In this document: positions 16,792 to 24,312 of the stretch, one piece after another
Numbering within the stretch: position 1 is the stretch's first letter
How the letters are laid out: the number at the start of each line of letters is the position of its first letter
NCBI GenBank assembly: GCA_022843805.1
Contig: JALHMY010000030.1
Location: forward strand, 9,169 to 73,168
From: Fuerstiella sp.
GTDB lineage: Bacteria; Planctomycetota; Planctomycetia; Planctomycetales; Planctomycetaceae
Direction: 5' to 3'
Length of the DNA stretch: 64,000 nt
The notes under the pieces: model-generated
Told to the model about the DNA's origin: nothing
What the model saw: only the letters and a program-made list of their open reading frames with translations
The model's database searches: none
Translations under genes and position numbers: made by a program

Positions 16792-17864
16792 ACAACACAC
16801 TTTCCAACCGCCATGAATTCCTTTTCCTGTACGATATCCGAATGGGGAATCCCAATGGTGATCCCGATGAGAATCGTCCACGGCGATTGCCGGATGGCAC
16901 AGTCTATGTGACAGACGTTCGTCTTAAGCGATTTGTTCGCGACTGGCTCAAGACTCAGGGTGAAAGCATTCTGGTAGATCGACCGGAAGATGCTGCGACC
17001 AATCTCACCGGACGACTGCAGTATTTCCTGAACCCCAGCAATACTCCCGAGGCATTGAAGGCAGATGTTCAGGAATACCTGACGCTGGCGGCCAGCAAAC
17101 CAAAAAAGAAAGGAAAGGGTAAGAAAAGAGGCGATACCGAAGAACCAGAGGCAGACGCAGAGACAGACGATACAGCGGATGAATCCGCCCAGCCACTTGG
17201 TCAGAAGCTGGTCCGGATTATTCTGAAAGCATTCATTGATGCTCGCTTGTTTGGCAGCTCCCTCGCGTTCAAAGACTGGGACGTCGATCCTCGGCCAAAA
17301 ACACTGACCGGCGCCGTGCAGATCAATATGGGTGAGACAAAGAATAAACCACAGGAAGTCGACATTGCCGGAACGTCCATCTTCGCGAGCTCCGTAGAGA
17401 AGACTCAGGGAACCTTCACTACGTTCTTTGGTCTGCGGTATGGCCTGATCGCTTTCAATGGTCTGGCCAATGAACACTCCGCACGACTGTCGCAATTGAC
17501 GGATGCAGACTATGAATTGCTTCTCAAGGCATTGTGGAAGAGCGTCAGCAGCTCTCCAACGGCGAACACACGCAGCAAAGCTGGCCAGGTGCCACGCTTG
17601 CTGGTTGACGTAACCTACAAACCTAAGTCTGAGTTTCAGTACGGATGTTTGCTGGATTACGTGGCCGTTCGTCCGAAAGGCGAGATTCCGGAATCCGATC
17701 TTTCGGGTCCGCATGACTACGAGTTGGACTGTTCGAAGCTGGTGGAGCGTCTGAGCTGCAATCTGGTGCAATCGGTTCGCGTTGCGATTCATCCGGACGT
17801 CCAGTTGGCAGGAGAACTGCCGGCGGCTTGGACGGAGCTCAACTTTGATGGCACTGAGGGCTGA
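16788..17864 (+). CDS. cas7: Cas7 (Csh2-type) Cascade backbone protein with a charged insertion
   Basis: 358 residues. Csh2-type Cas7 subunits polymerise along the crRNA to form the Cascade backbone. The N-terminus NRHEFLFLYDIRMGNPNGDP followed by VTDVRLKRFVRDWLKTQ is the Csh2 signature, and DARLFGSSLA belongs to the RRM core. Members are usually near 300 residues; the extra length is a low-complexity insertion at about 104-136, first lysine-rich (KPKKKGKGKKRG) then acidic (EADAETDDTADE). The gene overlaps the cas8b stop and is followed two bases after its own stop by cas5, so Cascade genes form one translational unit. Confidence 0.9.
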   Translation: MNNTLSNRHEFLFLYDIRMGNPNGDPDENRPRRLPDGTVYVTDVRLKRFVRDWLKTQGESILVDRPEDAATNLTGRLQYFLNPSNTPEALKADVQEYLTLAASKPKKKGKGKKRGDTEEPEADAETDDTADESAQPLGQKLVRIILKAFIDARLFGSSLAFKDWDVDPRPKTLTGAVQINMGETKNKPQEVDIAGTSIFASSVEKTQGTFTTFFGLRYGLIAFNGLANEHSARLSQLTDADYELLLKALWKSVSSSPTANTRSKAGQVPRLLVDVTYKPKSEFQYGCLLDYVAVRPKGEIPESDLSGPHDYELDCSKLVERLSCNLVQSVRVAIHPDVQLAGELPAAWTELNFDGTEG

Positions 17865-17866
17865 TC

Positions 17867-18652
17867 ATGCAGACACTTTCGTTTCGATACTTCGGTCGCG
17901 TTGGGCACTTCATGCGGGCTGAGATGAATGCTTCGGCACTGTCTTATCCTGTGCCTCCGCGGACGGCTCTGCTTGGTATGCTGGGAGCAATCCTTGGGCT
18001 ACCCAAGGATTGCTCTTCTACGGAACTGTCGGATGCACAAATCGGGCTCAGGATTCAAGGCGGTATGCCGCTGAGACACTACCACAAAGCCAATGTTCGA
18101 AAGCGAAACGGAATAATCAAAGCCGTGTCTGTGAAACTCAAACCGGCAAAATCCGGAACCACGTGGGACGAATCCGACGCGTCGGGCCGTGGTGCTGCCA
18201 GTCAGGTGACGCAGGAATGGCTGATGAATCCTGATTTCGAAGTGTTTGTAGGATCTTTTGAAAGACGCTCGTGGTTTGCTGATCTGGTCGCGCGGTTCGA
18301 TGGTGAGGTTCCTCGCTGTCATTTTACTCCATGTCTGGGCACCGCATGGATGACAGCGCAATTAAGAAAAAAGCATCTCGCTGATGCAGTGCCAATGCCA
18401 GAGATCGAACACGCCGTTGAAACGATTTGTCGAACAGATCAGGCAGATCCGCCATCTTTGCGGCGACTGCTTGAAATAAAGTATGACGATGGATCGTCAC
18501 CTGCGGTGCAGGAAATCCGTTTACCGAGAATCGTGACAGAAGATCGTATCTTTTCGCAGGCCGATTACTTCATGGAGATGAATGGTCGCACAATTCCACT
18601 CAAAACCAGTCACGCCTGGCAGTTTGAGAATCGAGTGATTACGTTCTTGTAG
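17867..18652 (+). CDS. cas5: Cas5 (type I-B) Cascade subunit
   Basis: 261 residues. Cas5 caps the 5' handle of the crRNA and contacts the large subunit. The N-terminal RAMP fold is clear: LSFRYFGRVGHFMRAEMNAS followed by SYPVPPRTALLGMLGAILGL, the typical glycine-rich entry of Cas5. SFERRSWFADLVARF and the C-terminal LKTSHAWQFENRVITFL agree with full length. It lacks the catalytic extension of Cas5c, consistent with a separate Cas6 in this locus. The start lies two bases after the cas7 stop. Confidence 0.88.
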   Translation: MQTLSFRYFGRVGHFMRAEMNASALSYPVPPRTALLGMLGAILGLPKDCSSTELSDAQIGLRIQGGMPLRHYHKANVRKRNGIIKAVSVKLKPAKSGTTWDESDASGRGAASQVTQEWLMNPDFEVFVGSFERRSWFADLVARFDGEVPRCHFTPCLGTAWMTAQLRKKHLADAVPMPEIEHAVETICRTDQADPPSLRRLLEIKYDDGSSPAVQEIRLPRIVTEDRIFSQADYFMEMNGRTIPLKTSHAWQFENRVITFL

Positions 18653-18863
18653 TGTGACCAAGGGCGGCGTTCATCCACATTCGCGGATTCATTTGCCCCC
18701 GGGGCTGACATGCTGTGCCCCGCTTGGGGCGAAACGCAATCTTTCCGGCTTGAGAGGCGATCGCCGTCTGCATTCCGGCCTGAAAAACCATGGCCTGTCA
18801 GCCCTGGGGATCGCCCCTTGTCAGAGACTCAACAAGCTCAAACGCCCTGAAAAGGCATAGCAA
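18653..18863. other. Unexplained 211-bp gap inside the cas operon
   Basis: The only sizeable gap between the effector genes. A 68-codon frame is open (18654-18860) but its GC-rich, Pro/Cys/Gly-laden reading (HLPPGLTCCAPLG) resembles spurious intergenic frames, and it starts with no ribosome-binding site. The segment contains inverted GC tracts (TTTGCCCCCGGGGC and GCCCCGCTTGGGGC), so it may fold in the mRNA or be a small inserted element that separates Cascade from cas3 expression. Confidence 0.45.
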
Positions 18864-21281
18864 ATGCTCTACTCGCATCCCGAAAAACCACTCAAACATC
18901 ACCTTGAGGAAGTTGAACTCGCTGCCATGGCAATTCTGGGACGCCATTCTCGCCAACCGTTCGCTTCGCTGGGAATCGATGTCGCGCAGACCATGCGGCA
19001 GCTAGCCGGGTGGCATGACATCGCGAAGGGAACAGCCTACTTTCAGGAGTACATTAGTAACGGCGAATCATGGGAGAAGAAGGTCAGACAGAATCAGGCG
19101 TCGAACGACGAAAAGACCCACACCCCATTGGGAGCACTTCTGGCTGCGGACCATTTTTCCCGGCACGCCAAAGAGCAGCCGTGGTTTGTGCCTCTCCTGA
19201 TAACACTGGCAATTCGCGGCCATCACAGTCGATTGCCTACCATGAAAAGCCTCTGCGGAGGTCTTGATACTCAAGCAGACTTGTTGGCCAAACAGGCGGA
19301 CAATCTGTCTCCGGATGTGGTCGTATCCCACGAGTCACTTTCCAATGCCATCGATCGAATAACGAACGACGGATTCGATGCAGTCTATGATGCAACAATG
19401 GAACTGGTCGAACAACAATGGCCTGATTCGCTGAAGGAGACACCTGTCACCGAAATGGTCCGCATACGCCTGGCGGTCCAGTTCTGCTTTTCATGTCTGC
19501 TGGAAGCTGACAAGGCTCTCCTGATCAATCCGACGCTGGTGGACTACTTTGGTGCAACGCCGCGAGCGTACCCGGCAACGCTGGTTGAAGATCAGTTGCC
19601 CGCAGGCGATGCGGTATCCGCCATCAATCAGCAGCGCAGACTTGCTTATCAGGCGGTGATTTCTGATGCCGCGTCCCCCATGAACGACGTTCGCCCTCGA
19701 GTTCTCACATTGCCAACCGGTCTGGGAAAAACGCGATGTGCGGCAGGCTGGGCGATACATTGGAGATCCCGCATTGAACGAGACACCGGCGTACGCCCGA
19801 AGATTCTCGTTGTCCTTCCGTTTCTTTCCGTAATTGAACAAACAGCCAAAGTCTATCGGGAACTGCTGGGACTGGAGGAACATTCCAATGACGTTCATCT
19901 GCAGACCAGCCATTCTCTTTCGCTTCGCGATCATATGGACGTGGAAACGGACTCGCTGGAAGGTGATGCAAAAGATGATGCTCAGGGCCGTGCTGAGTTT
20001 ATGCTCGACACCTGGCGTTCAGAGATTGTCCTGACAACGTTTGATCAATTCCTGCTGGCTCTAATGGACGCAAAATCGCGTCATCAACAGCGGTTTCATA
20101 ATCTCTGCGATGCCTTGATCATCATTGACGAGGTTCAGGCATTTCCGGTCCATCTTTGGCATCCTGTGGGAACTCTGCTGACCGAACTGGCTGCTGTTGG
20201 AGGTGCTCGGTTGCTGTTAATGACGGCTACTCAACCGGGCATTATTCCGGCTGCGTCACGACTTGAACTGATCGAAAACCCAGGCAGATTCGCTCAACCA
20301 CGGTACCAGATGGAGTTTGATCTGAATGAGCAACCACTCTCGGAGTGGCTCGCAAAGATTGCAGTCGAGCTGAAAGCTCGCCGAGAAATCGCCAAATGGC
20401 TGTTGGTCTTCAATACCCGCCGCTGTGCACAGGATGTTTATCGCTATTTGCGAGGCGAGTTGGATGGCCTGCCACAAGAATTGATGCTGTTGTCGAGCGA
20501 CATTGTTCCTCGCGATCGACTGGCTCGTATCGAGCGCATTAAGTCCAGTAGCGCCTGTATTGCCGTGACGACTCAATGCGTCGAAGCTGGCGTTGATATC
20601 GATATGGATCTTGTCGTTCGCGATTTTGCACCGATGGACTCGCTGGTGCAGGTCGCCGGGCGCTGCAACCGAAACGGAAAGAGGCAGCGACAGACGGTCC
20701 GCGTGATTCGATTGATAAATGAACGAGAAGACGGAACGATCGATAAGGCGTTTTGTGAATATGTCTACCGTGATGCACGCAATCAAACCACGATTCAACT
20801 CGATACCACTGCCGAACTCCTTCGCGGTGCCAGAGTTATCAACGAAGAAGTCGTTACCGAACTGGCAGAACAGTATTTCGCCGAGCTTGCAAACAAGAAG
20901 GACGGCGGATCGGAATTGACAGCGAACTGGGCTCGTTTCGCACACGATGACATCAATATTCAATATCAACTGCGCGGCGACAACAATCGCCAGGTGTCAT
21001 TTGTCGTCGAGAAGCTTGATCCGTCGCTCCGCGACGAAATCGTGGCGGCCTATCAGGAAAAGAATCGCTGGAAACGTCGCAGTAAGTTGCGAGACCTTGG
21101 TCCTCGAATTGCCCAGGTCACTGTCACCGCATGGAAGAATAGATCGTTCCGACCCGAAGACGTGGCAGAGCCGTTTCCAGCTGCCGACTTTCCGTCATTC
21201 TGGTTTCTCCAGGATCAATACTACGATGAAAAAGAGTTGGGGCTTTGCCTGACAAGTATCTCTGGTTCTGAAATCTATTGA
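18864..21281 (+). CDS. cas3: Cas3 nuclease-helicase (HD-helicase fusion)
   Basis: 805 residues, a full-length fused Cas3 that degrades target DNA once recruited by Cascade. The HD nuclease is N-terminal: HHLEEV at 12-17, WHDIAKG with H51/D52, THTPLG with H86, and RGHHSRL with H120/H121. The SF2 helicase follows: Walker A PTGLGKT at about 284-290, Walker B DEVQ at 422-425 (in place of DEAH/DEVH), MTATQP at 453-458 and motif VI QVAGRCNRNG near residue 600. All key residues are present, so the protein should be active. It precedes cas6 by 91 bp. Confidence 0.95.
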   Translation: MLYSHPEKPLKHHLEEVELAAMAILGRHSRQPFASLGIDVAQTMRQLAGWHDIAKGTAYFQEYISNGESWEKKVRQNQASNDEKTHTPLGALLAADHFSRHAKEQPWFVPLLITLAIRGHHSRLPTMKSLCGGLDTQADLLAKQADNLSPDVVVSHESLSNAIDRITNDGFDAVYDATMELVEQQWPDSLKETPVTEMVRIRLAVQFCFSCLLEADKALLINPTLVDYFGATPRAYPATLVEDQLPAGDAVSAINQQRRLAYQAVISDAASPMNDVRPRVLTLPTGLGKTRCAAGWAIHWRSRIERDTGVRPKILVVLPFLSVIEQTAKVYRELLGLEEHSNDVHLQTSHSLSLRDHMDVETDSLEGDAKDDAQGRAEFMLDTWRSEIVLTTFDQFLLALMDAKSRHQQRFHNLCDALIIIDEVQAFPVHLWHPVGTLLTELAAVGGARLLLMTATQPGIIPAASRLELIENPGRFAQPRYQMEFDLNEQPLSEWLAKIAVELKARREIAKWLLVFNTRRCAQDVYRYLRGELDGLPQELMLLSSDIVPRDRLARIERIKSSSACIAVTTQCVEAGVDIDMDLVVRDFAPMDSLVQVAGRCNRNGKRQRQTVRVIRLINEREDGTIDKAFCEYVYRDARNQTTIQLDTTAELLRGARVINEEVVTELAEQYFAELANKKDGGSELTANWARFAHDDINIQYQLRGDNNRQVSFVVEKLDPSLRDEIVAAYQEKNRWKRRSKLRDLGPRIAQVTVTAWKNRSFRPEDVAEPFPAADFPSFWFLQDQYYDEKELGLCLTSISGSEIY

Positions 21282-21372
21282 TCTCGTCTGTATCTATCTC
21301 TTTATTCCATGATTCCCTGATACAATGAACCCTGACTCCAGCCACACCTGTGCCCACGAACGATCTCTTTTG

Positions 21373-22017
21373 ATGGCGACGCTGCGACTGAATATCTTGC
21401 CGTTGCATCCGTTGCCTCTGGCAACCCATGTACGTGGTGCGCTCGCTCACATGTATCCTCATTTGGACTTGCTGCATCAGCACGGGGAAAACGGTCTTAT
21501 CTATCGATCTCCGCGAGTTCTCTACTCTGTGGACGACAACGGACCCCTGATTACGGCTGTTGAAGAAGGTGCTGAAGAACTGATGAAGGTACGGATACTA
21601 AATCAATCAATGCGTATGGGGCACGTAGATCGAATGGTTACTGATACAACCCTGAAGGTGTCACAAGCCGCCCTGGGACAGTCTTCGGAACACATTCGCT
21701 ATCGATTTCGCAGGCCGTGGCTTGCGTTGAATCAGGAAAACCACCGACGTTACGAATCGCTTTCTGAATCTGAACGAACGGAGTTTCTCAATCGACAACT
21801 TTGTAACAACTGTCTCGCGCTTGCAAAATCCTTCGGAGTCCGAATCGATCTTCGTTTGACCGCAGAGTCAAACCTTCGTCCGACGACCACAAAACACAAG
21901 GGGATGCCGATGCTGGGATTTGTCGGGGAATTCGTCCTGTCGTTTCAGATTCCGGAAGGAATGGGTCTTGGAAAATCTGTGGCCAAAGGTTTCGGAACAA
22001 TCACAAGGATTTCCTGA
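21373..22017 (+). CDS. cas6: Cas6b-like CRISPR pre-crRNA endoribonuclease
   Basis: 214 residues from the ATG of MATLRLNILPLHPLPLATHV; an in-frame start 48 bp upstream is possible but adds a hydrophilic tail unlike the family. Cas6 cuts the repeat RNA eight bases before its 3' end, leaving the ATTGAAAC handle. The C-terminal half has the Cas6b layout: RFRRPWLALNQENHRRY, LCNNCLALAKSFGV, HKGMPMLGFVGEFVLSFQIP and the glycine-rich GMGLGKSVAKGFGTI RNA-binding loop at the end. The catalytic residue cannot be assigned by eye. Its position between cas3 and cas1 is unusual, since cas6 normally heads I-B operons. It meets cas1 at TGATCATG, the same junction as cas7/cas5. Confidence 0.85.
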   Translation: MATLRLNILPLHPLPLATHVRGALAHMYPHLDLLHQHGENGLIYRSPRVLYSVDDNGPLITAVEEGAEELMKVRILNQSMRMGHVDRMVTDTTLKVSQAALGQSSEHIRYRFRRPWLALNQENHRRYESLSESERTEFLNRQLCNNCLALAKSFGVRIDLRLTAESNLRPTTTKHKGMPMLGFVGEFVLSFQIPEGMGLGKSVAKGFGTITRIS

Positions 22018-22019
22018 TC

Positions 22020-23090
22020 ATGCAGCTCATCCTGAACACATTCGGAACCAGTCTGCGGAAGCAGGATGGGATGTTTCTGGTTCTGGCAAATGATAAGAAA
22101 GCAGTGCTGTCGCCGGAGAAGGTGGACAGCATTCTGCTGGCAACAGGCGTGCATCTTTCAACCGATGTCATCCGGCTGGCGATCGAACATCACATCGATA
22201 TTGTTTTGCTCGACAGCGTCGGTGAACCGTATGGACGATTCTGGCACGGCCGGCCAGGGTCAACAGCCGCTCTGCGACGTGCCCAGCTGGAGGCATCGTT
22301 CCGCGAAGAAGGTGTCCTGCTGGCTCGTGAATGGGTCACCATAAAACTTAATCATCAGGCCAGTATGCTGCGCGAGCTCGCTCGTAACAGGCCAGATCGC
22401 CTGGATGCACTCGAGCAACAGGCACTCAAAATTGATCGAATGGTCATCTCCGTCGAAGCAACCCGAGGAACCGCCGTGGACGAACTGCGCGGTACGCTGA
22501 TGGGACTCGAAGGTGTGGCCGGACGAGAGTATTTCAGTGGGTTGAGCCTGGCATTGCCGCAGCGATTCCGGTTCACCGGGCGCAGCCGATCCCCCGCAAA
22601 AGACGAATTCAACTGCCTGCTCAATTATGCCTATGGCGTGCTCTACGGCCTGGTGGAACGAGCCTGCATGATCAGCGGACTCGATCCGTACATCGGCCTG
22701 CTGCACACGGATAACTATAATAAGCTTTCGCTGGTGTTCGATCTGGTCGAGCTTTTCCGGGTGCATGCGGAACGTGTTTGTATCAACCTGTTTGCCGCTC
22801 GAAAGATCAGTCCGGAATTGTTTGACCAGAAGGACACCGGGTTTCGTCTCAACAAGGAAGGACGAACCCTTCTGCTGCAATCGTTAAACGATTACCTCGA
22901 TCGCAGACATCGGCATGGGCGTCGAAATCTGAAAATCCGAGACACGATTCCTTATGAATGTCAGAGACTTGCGAGTCGCCTGCTGAAAGGCATCGACACT
23001 GAATCCGACATCGATCTGGAAGTCTTCGACTTCGACGCTAACTCTGATCCCTCCACCCCTGAAACACAACAACAGGCTCCTGAAGACTAA
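22020..23090 (+). CDS. cas1: Cas1 spacer-acquisition integrase
   Basis: 356 residues. With Cas2 it inserts new spacers at the leader end of the array. The beta N-terminal domain (MQLILNTFGTSLRKQDGMFL, DSILLATGVHLSTDV) precedes the helical catalytic domain with metal ligands E164 (MGLEGVAGREYF), H229 (GLLHTDNYNK) and E244 (FDLVELFR). RHGRRNLKIRDTIPYECQRL is the usual C-terminal helix pair; the last 25 residues are an acidic tail (DLEVFDFDANSD). All catalytic residues are present. Confidence 0.95.
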   Translation: MQLILNTFGTSLRKQDGMFLVLANDKKAVLSPEKVDSILLATGVHLSTDVIRLAIEHHIDIVLLDSVGEPYGRFWHGRPGSTAALRRAQLEASFREEGVLLAREWVTIKLNHQASMLRELARNRPDRLDALEQQALKIDRMVISVEATRGTAVDELRGTLMGLEGVAGREYFSGLSLALPQRFRFTGRSRSPAKDEFNCLLNYAYGVLYGLVERACMISGLDPYIGLLHTDNYNKLSLVFDLVELFRVHAERVCINLFAARKISPELFDQKDTGFRLNKEGRTLLLQSLNDYLDRRHRHGRRNLKIRDTIPYECQRLASRLLKGIDTESDIDLEVFDFDANSDPSTPETQQQAPED

Positions 23091-23219
23091 CTTAAGGATG
23101 CCTTTTAACTTTGCGTCGTCTGCCCCGACAAAGCGGAATGGATCAGAGAGAACAGGGGAGTGGGCCTTTCCCGGGTCTGTTTGAGCCTCTAAGCCAACTT
23201 ACACTGAAACTACGACGTT

Positions 23220-23510
23220 ATGCTTACCTGGGTAATCTACGACATCTCGAACGACAAACAACGTTCAAAGGCCGCAAAGAGCTGCCTGCGTTCGGGGCTC
23301 TATCGTGTGCAGAAGAGTGTCTTCCTCGGAGACCTGAACAGCAACCTGGTCGATCAGCTCGCACTCGAGCTGGAGCAGACAATTGACCCGAAGATCGATC
23401 GAATCTTTGTTTTTCCGATTCGTAAGTCAGACTTTCATCAGGCTCGACTACTTGGGCAGGCATTCGATGAGAAGCTGGTCACCGACGAACTAAACGCACT
23501 TCTGATGTGA
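23220..23510 (+). CDS. cas2: Cas2 spacer-acquisition subunit
   Basis: 96 residues, the standard size. Cas2 dimers bridge two Cas1 dimers. It starts MLTWVIYDISNDKQRSKAAK, with the ferredoxin-fold beta strand ending in the conserved aspartate of YDIS, followed by SGLYRVQKSVFLGDLN and IDRIFVFPIRKSD. A 129-bp gap without features separates it from cas1. Confidence 0.95.
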   Translation: MLTWVIYDISNDKQRSKAAKSCLRSGLYRVQKSVFLGDLNSNLVDQLALELEQTIDPKIDRIFVFPIRKSDFHQARLLGQAFDEKLVTDELNALLM

Positions 23511-23545
23511 ACGGCAACCCACCGAATTTACTCTGTGAGGCACTC

Positions 23546-24139
23546 ATGGATCTCGATTTTCCTGGTATTCTGCTGACGGTGACAGACGTGCTCGAACACT
23601 TGTATTGTCCTCGCTTTACGTGGTTTGAGAAGTACCAGATGCTGCCTGAGTTTCAGGAACGTCGCACAAAAGTACAAATGGGCAGGACTCTGCATGAATC
23701 GCGAGAGAAGAATAACCGCGGATACATGCGACAAAGACTGCAGGCAGTTGACAAACAAATCGACGTCAGCCTTGTGAGCGAACGGTACAATCTTCGAGGC
23801 CGGATTGATGAAGTTCTGTTCTTTAAGGACGGAACAGCAGGGCCTCTGGATTACAAGTTTGCGCGTGATCCGGGCGTGATCTACCGAACGCTCCGATTTC
23901 AGTCGGCGATTTACGCAATGCTGATCCAGGAGCATTTCGGCCGACCCGTCCCTCGGGGCTACGTAGTTTACACAAGATCCAATAACTTCGTACGGACGAT
24001 CGAGTATACGTCGGACGACTTTCGGGAGGTCGGCGATATCCTCAGGGAAATGCTCAACGTGATTCAAAACGGGCATCTTCCCCGGCGTGCTCCACCCAGC
24101 CGCTGCCAGGACTGCTGCTACCGACGTATTTGCACATAG
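23546..24139 (+). CDS. cas4: Cas4 PAM-selecting exonuclease
   Basis: About 197 residues from the ATG of MDLDFPGILLTVTDVLEHLY, which has GAGG 5 bp upstream; a GTG at 23507 inside the cas2 stop would add 13 residues. Cas4 is a RecB-like nuclease with a 4Fe-4S cluster that trims prespacers and sets PAM choice. Cluster cysteines are C21 (LYCPRF) and C187/C190/C196 in RCQDCCYRRIC. Nuclease residues are D88 (GRIDEVLFF) and D102-Y103-K104 (PLDYKFA, usually ExK). It is the last cas gene, after cas2, rather than before cas1 as in most I-B loci. Confidence 0.92.
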   Translation: MDLDFPGILLTVTDVLEHLYCPRFTWFEKYQMLPEFQERRTKVQMGRTLHESREKNNRGYMRQRLQAVDKQIDVSLVSERYNLRGRIDEVLFFKDGTAGPLDYKFARDPGVIYRTLRFQSAIYAMLIQEHFGRPVPRGYVVYTRSNNFVRTIEYTSDDFREVGDILREMLNVIQNGHLPRRAPPSRCQDCCYRRICT

Positions 24140-24312
24140 AACGATGCGATCTGTAAAGTCTTTCCAGAACAGCCGTTACGCCAGGAAAGTCTATGTTGAA
24201 ATACACTTCTTCTTCCCCTGGAATCGAGAAAAGTCGCACCGAATCCGCGAAAATCGGTCACTGTAATATTGCCGTAAAGTCCTACGAAAGCTCTACTTAT
24301 GAAGCATGAGAG
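24140..24312 (+). promoter_or_regulatory. CRISPR leader with four AAAGTC motifs
   Basis: 173 bp of AT-richer, non-coding DNA between cas4 and the first repeat. AAAGTC occurs at 24155, 24186, 24230 and 24276. A weak promoter may be TTGCCG (24269-24274) with TACTTA (24294-24299), though the 19-bp spacing is long. Position and array orientation (repeats end ATTGAAAC on the plus strand) make this the leader and the site of spacer insertion. Confidence 0.7.

Noticed and set aside
18654-18860. 68-codon ORF between cas5 and cas3
   Set aside because: Composition is that of GC-rich non-coding DNA, there is no ribosome-binding site and no recognisable motif.
14809-24139. Classification as type I-C, suggested by the CPLTGE block of Cas8 and the 37-bp repeat ending GAAAC
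   Set aside because: Cas7 is Csh2-like, a separate Cas6b-like nuclease is present, and the Cas8 C-terminus has the Csh1 pattern; Cas5 lacks the I-C processing extension.
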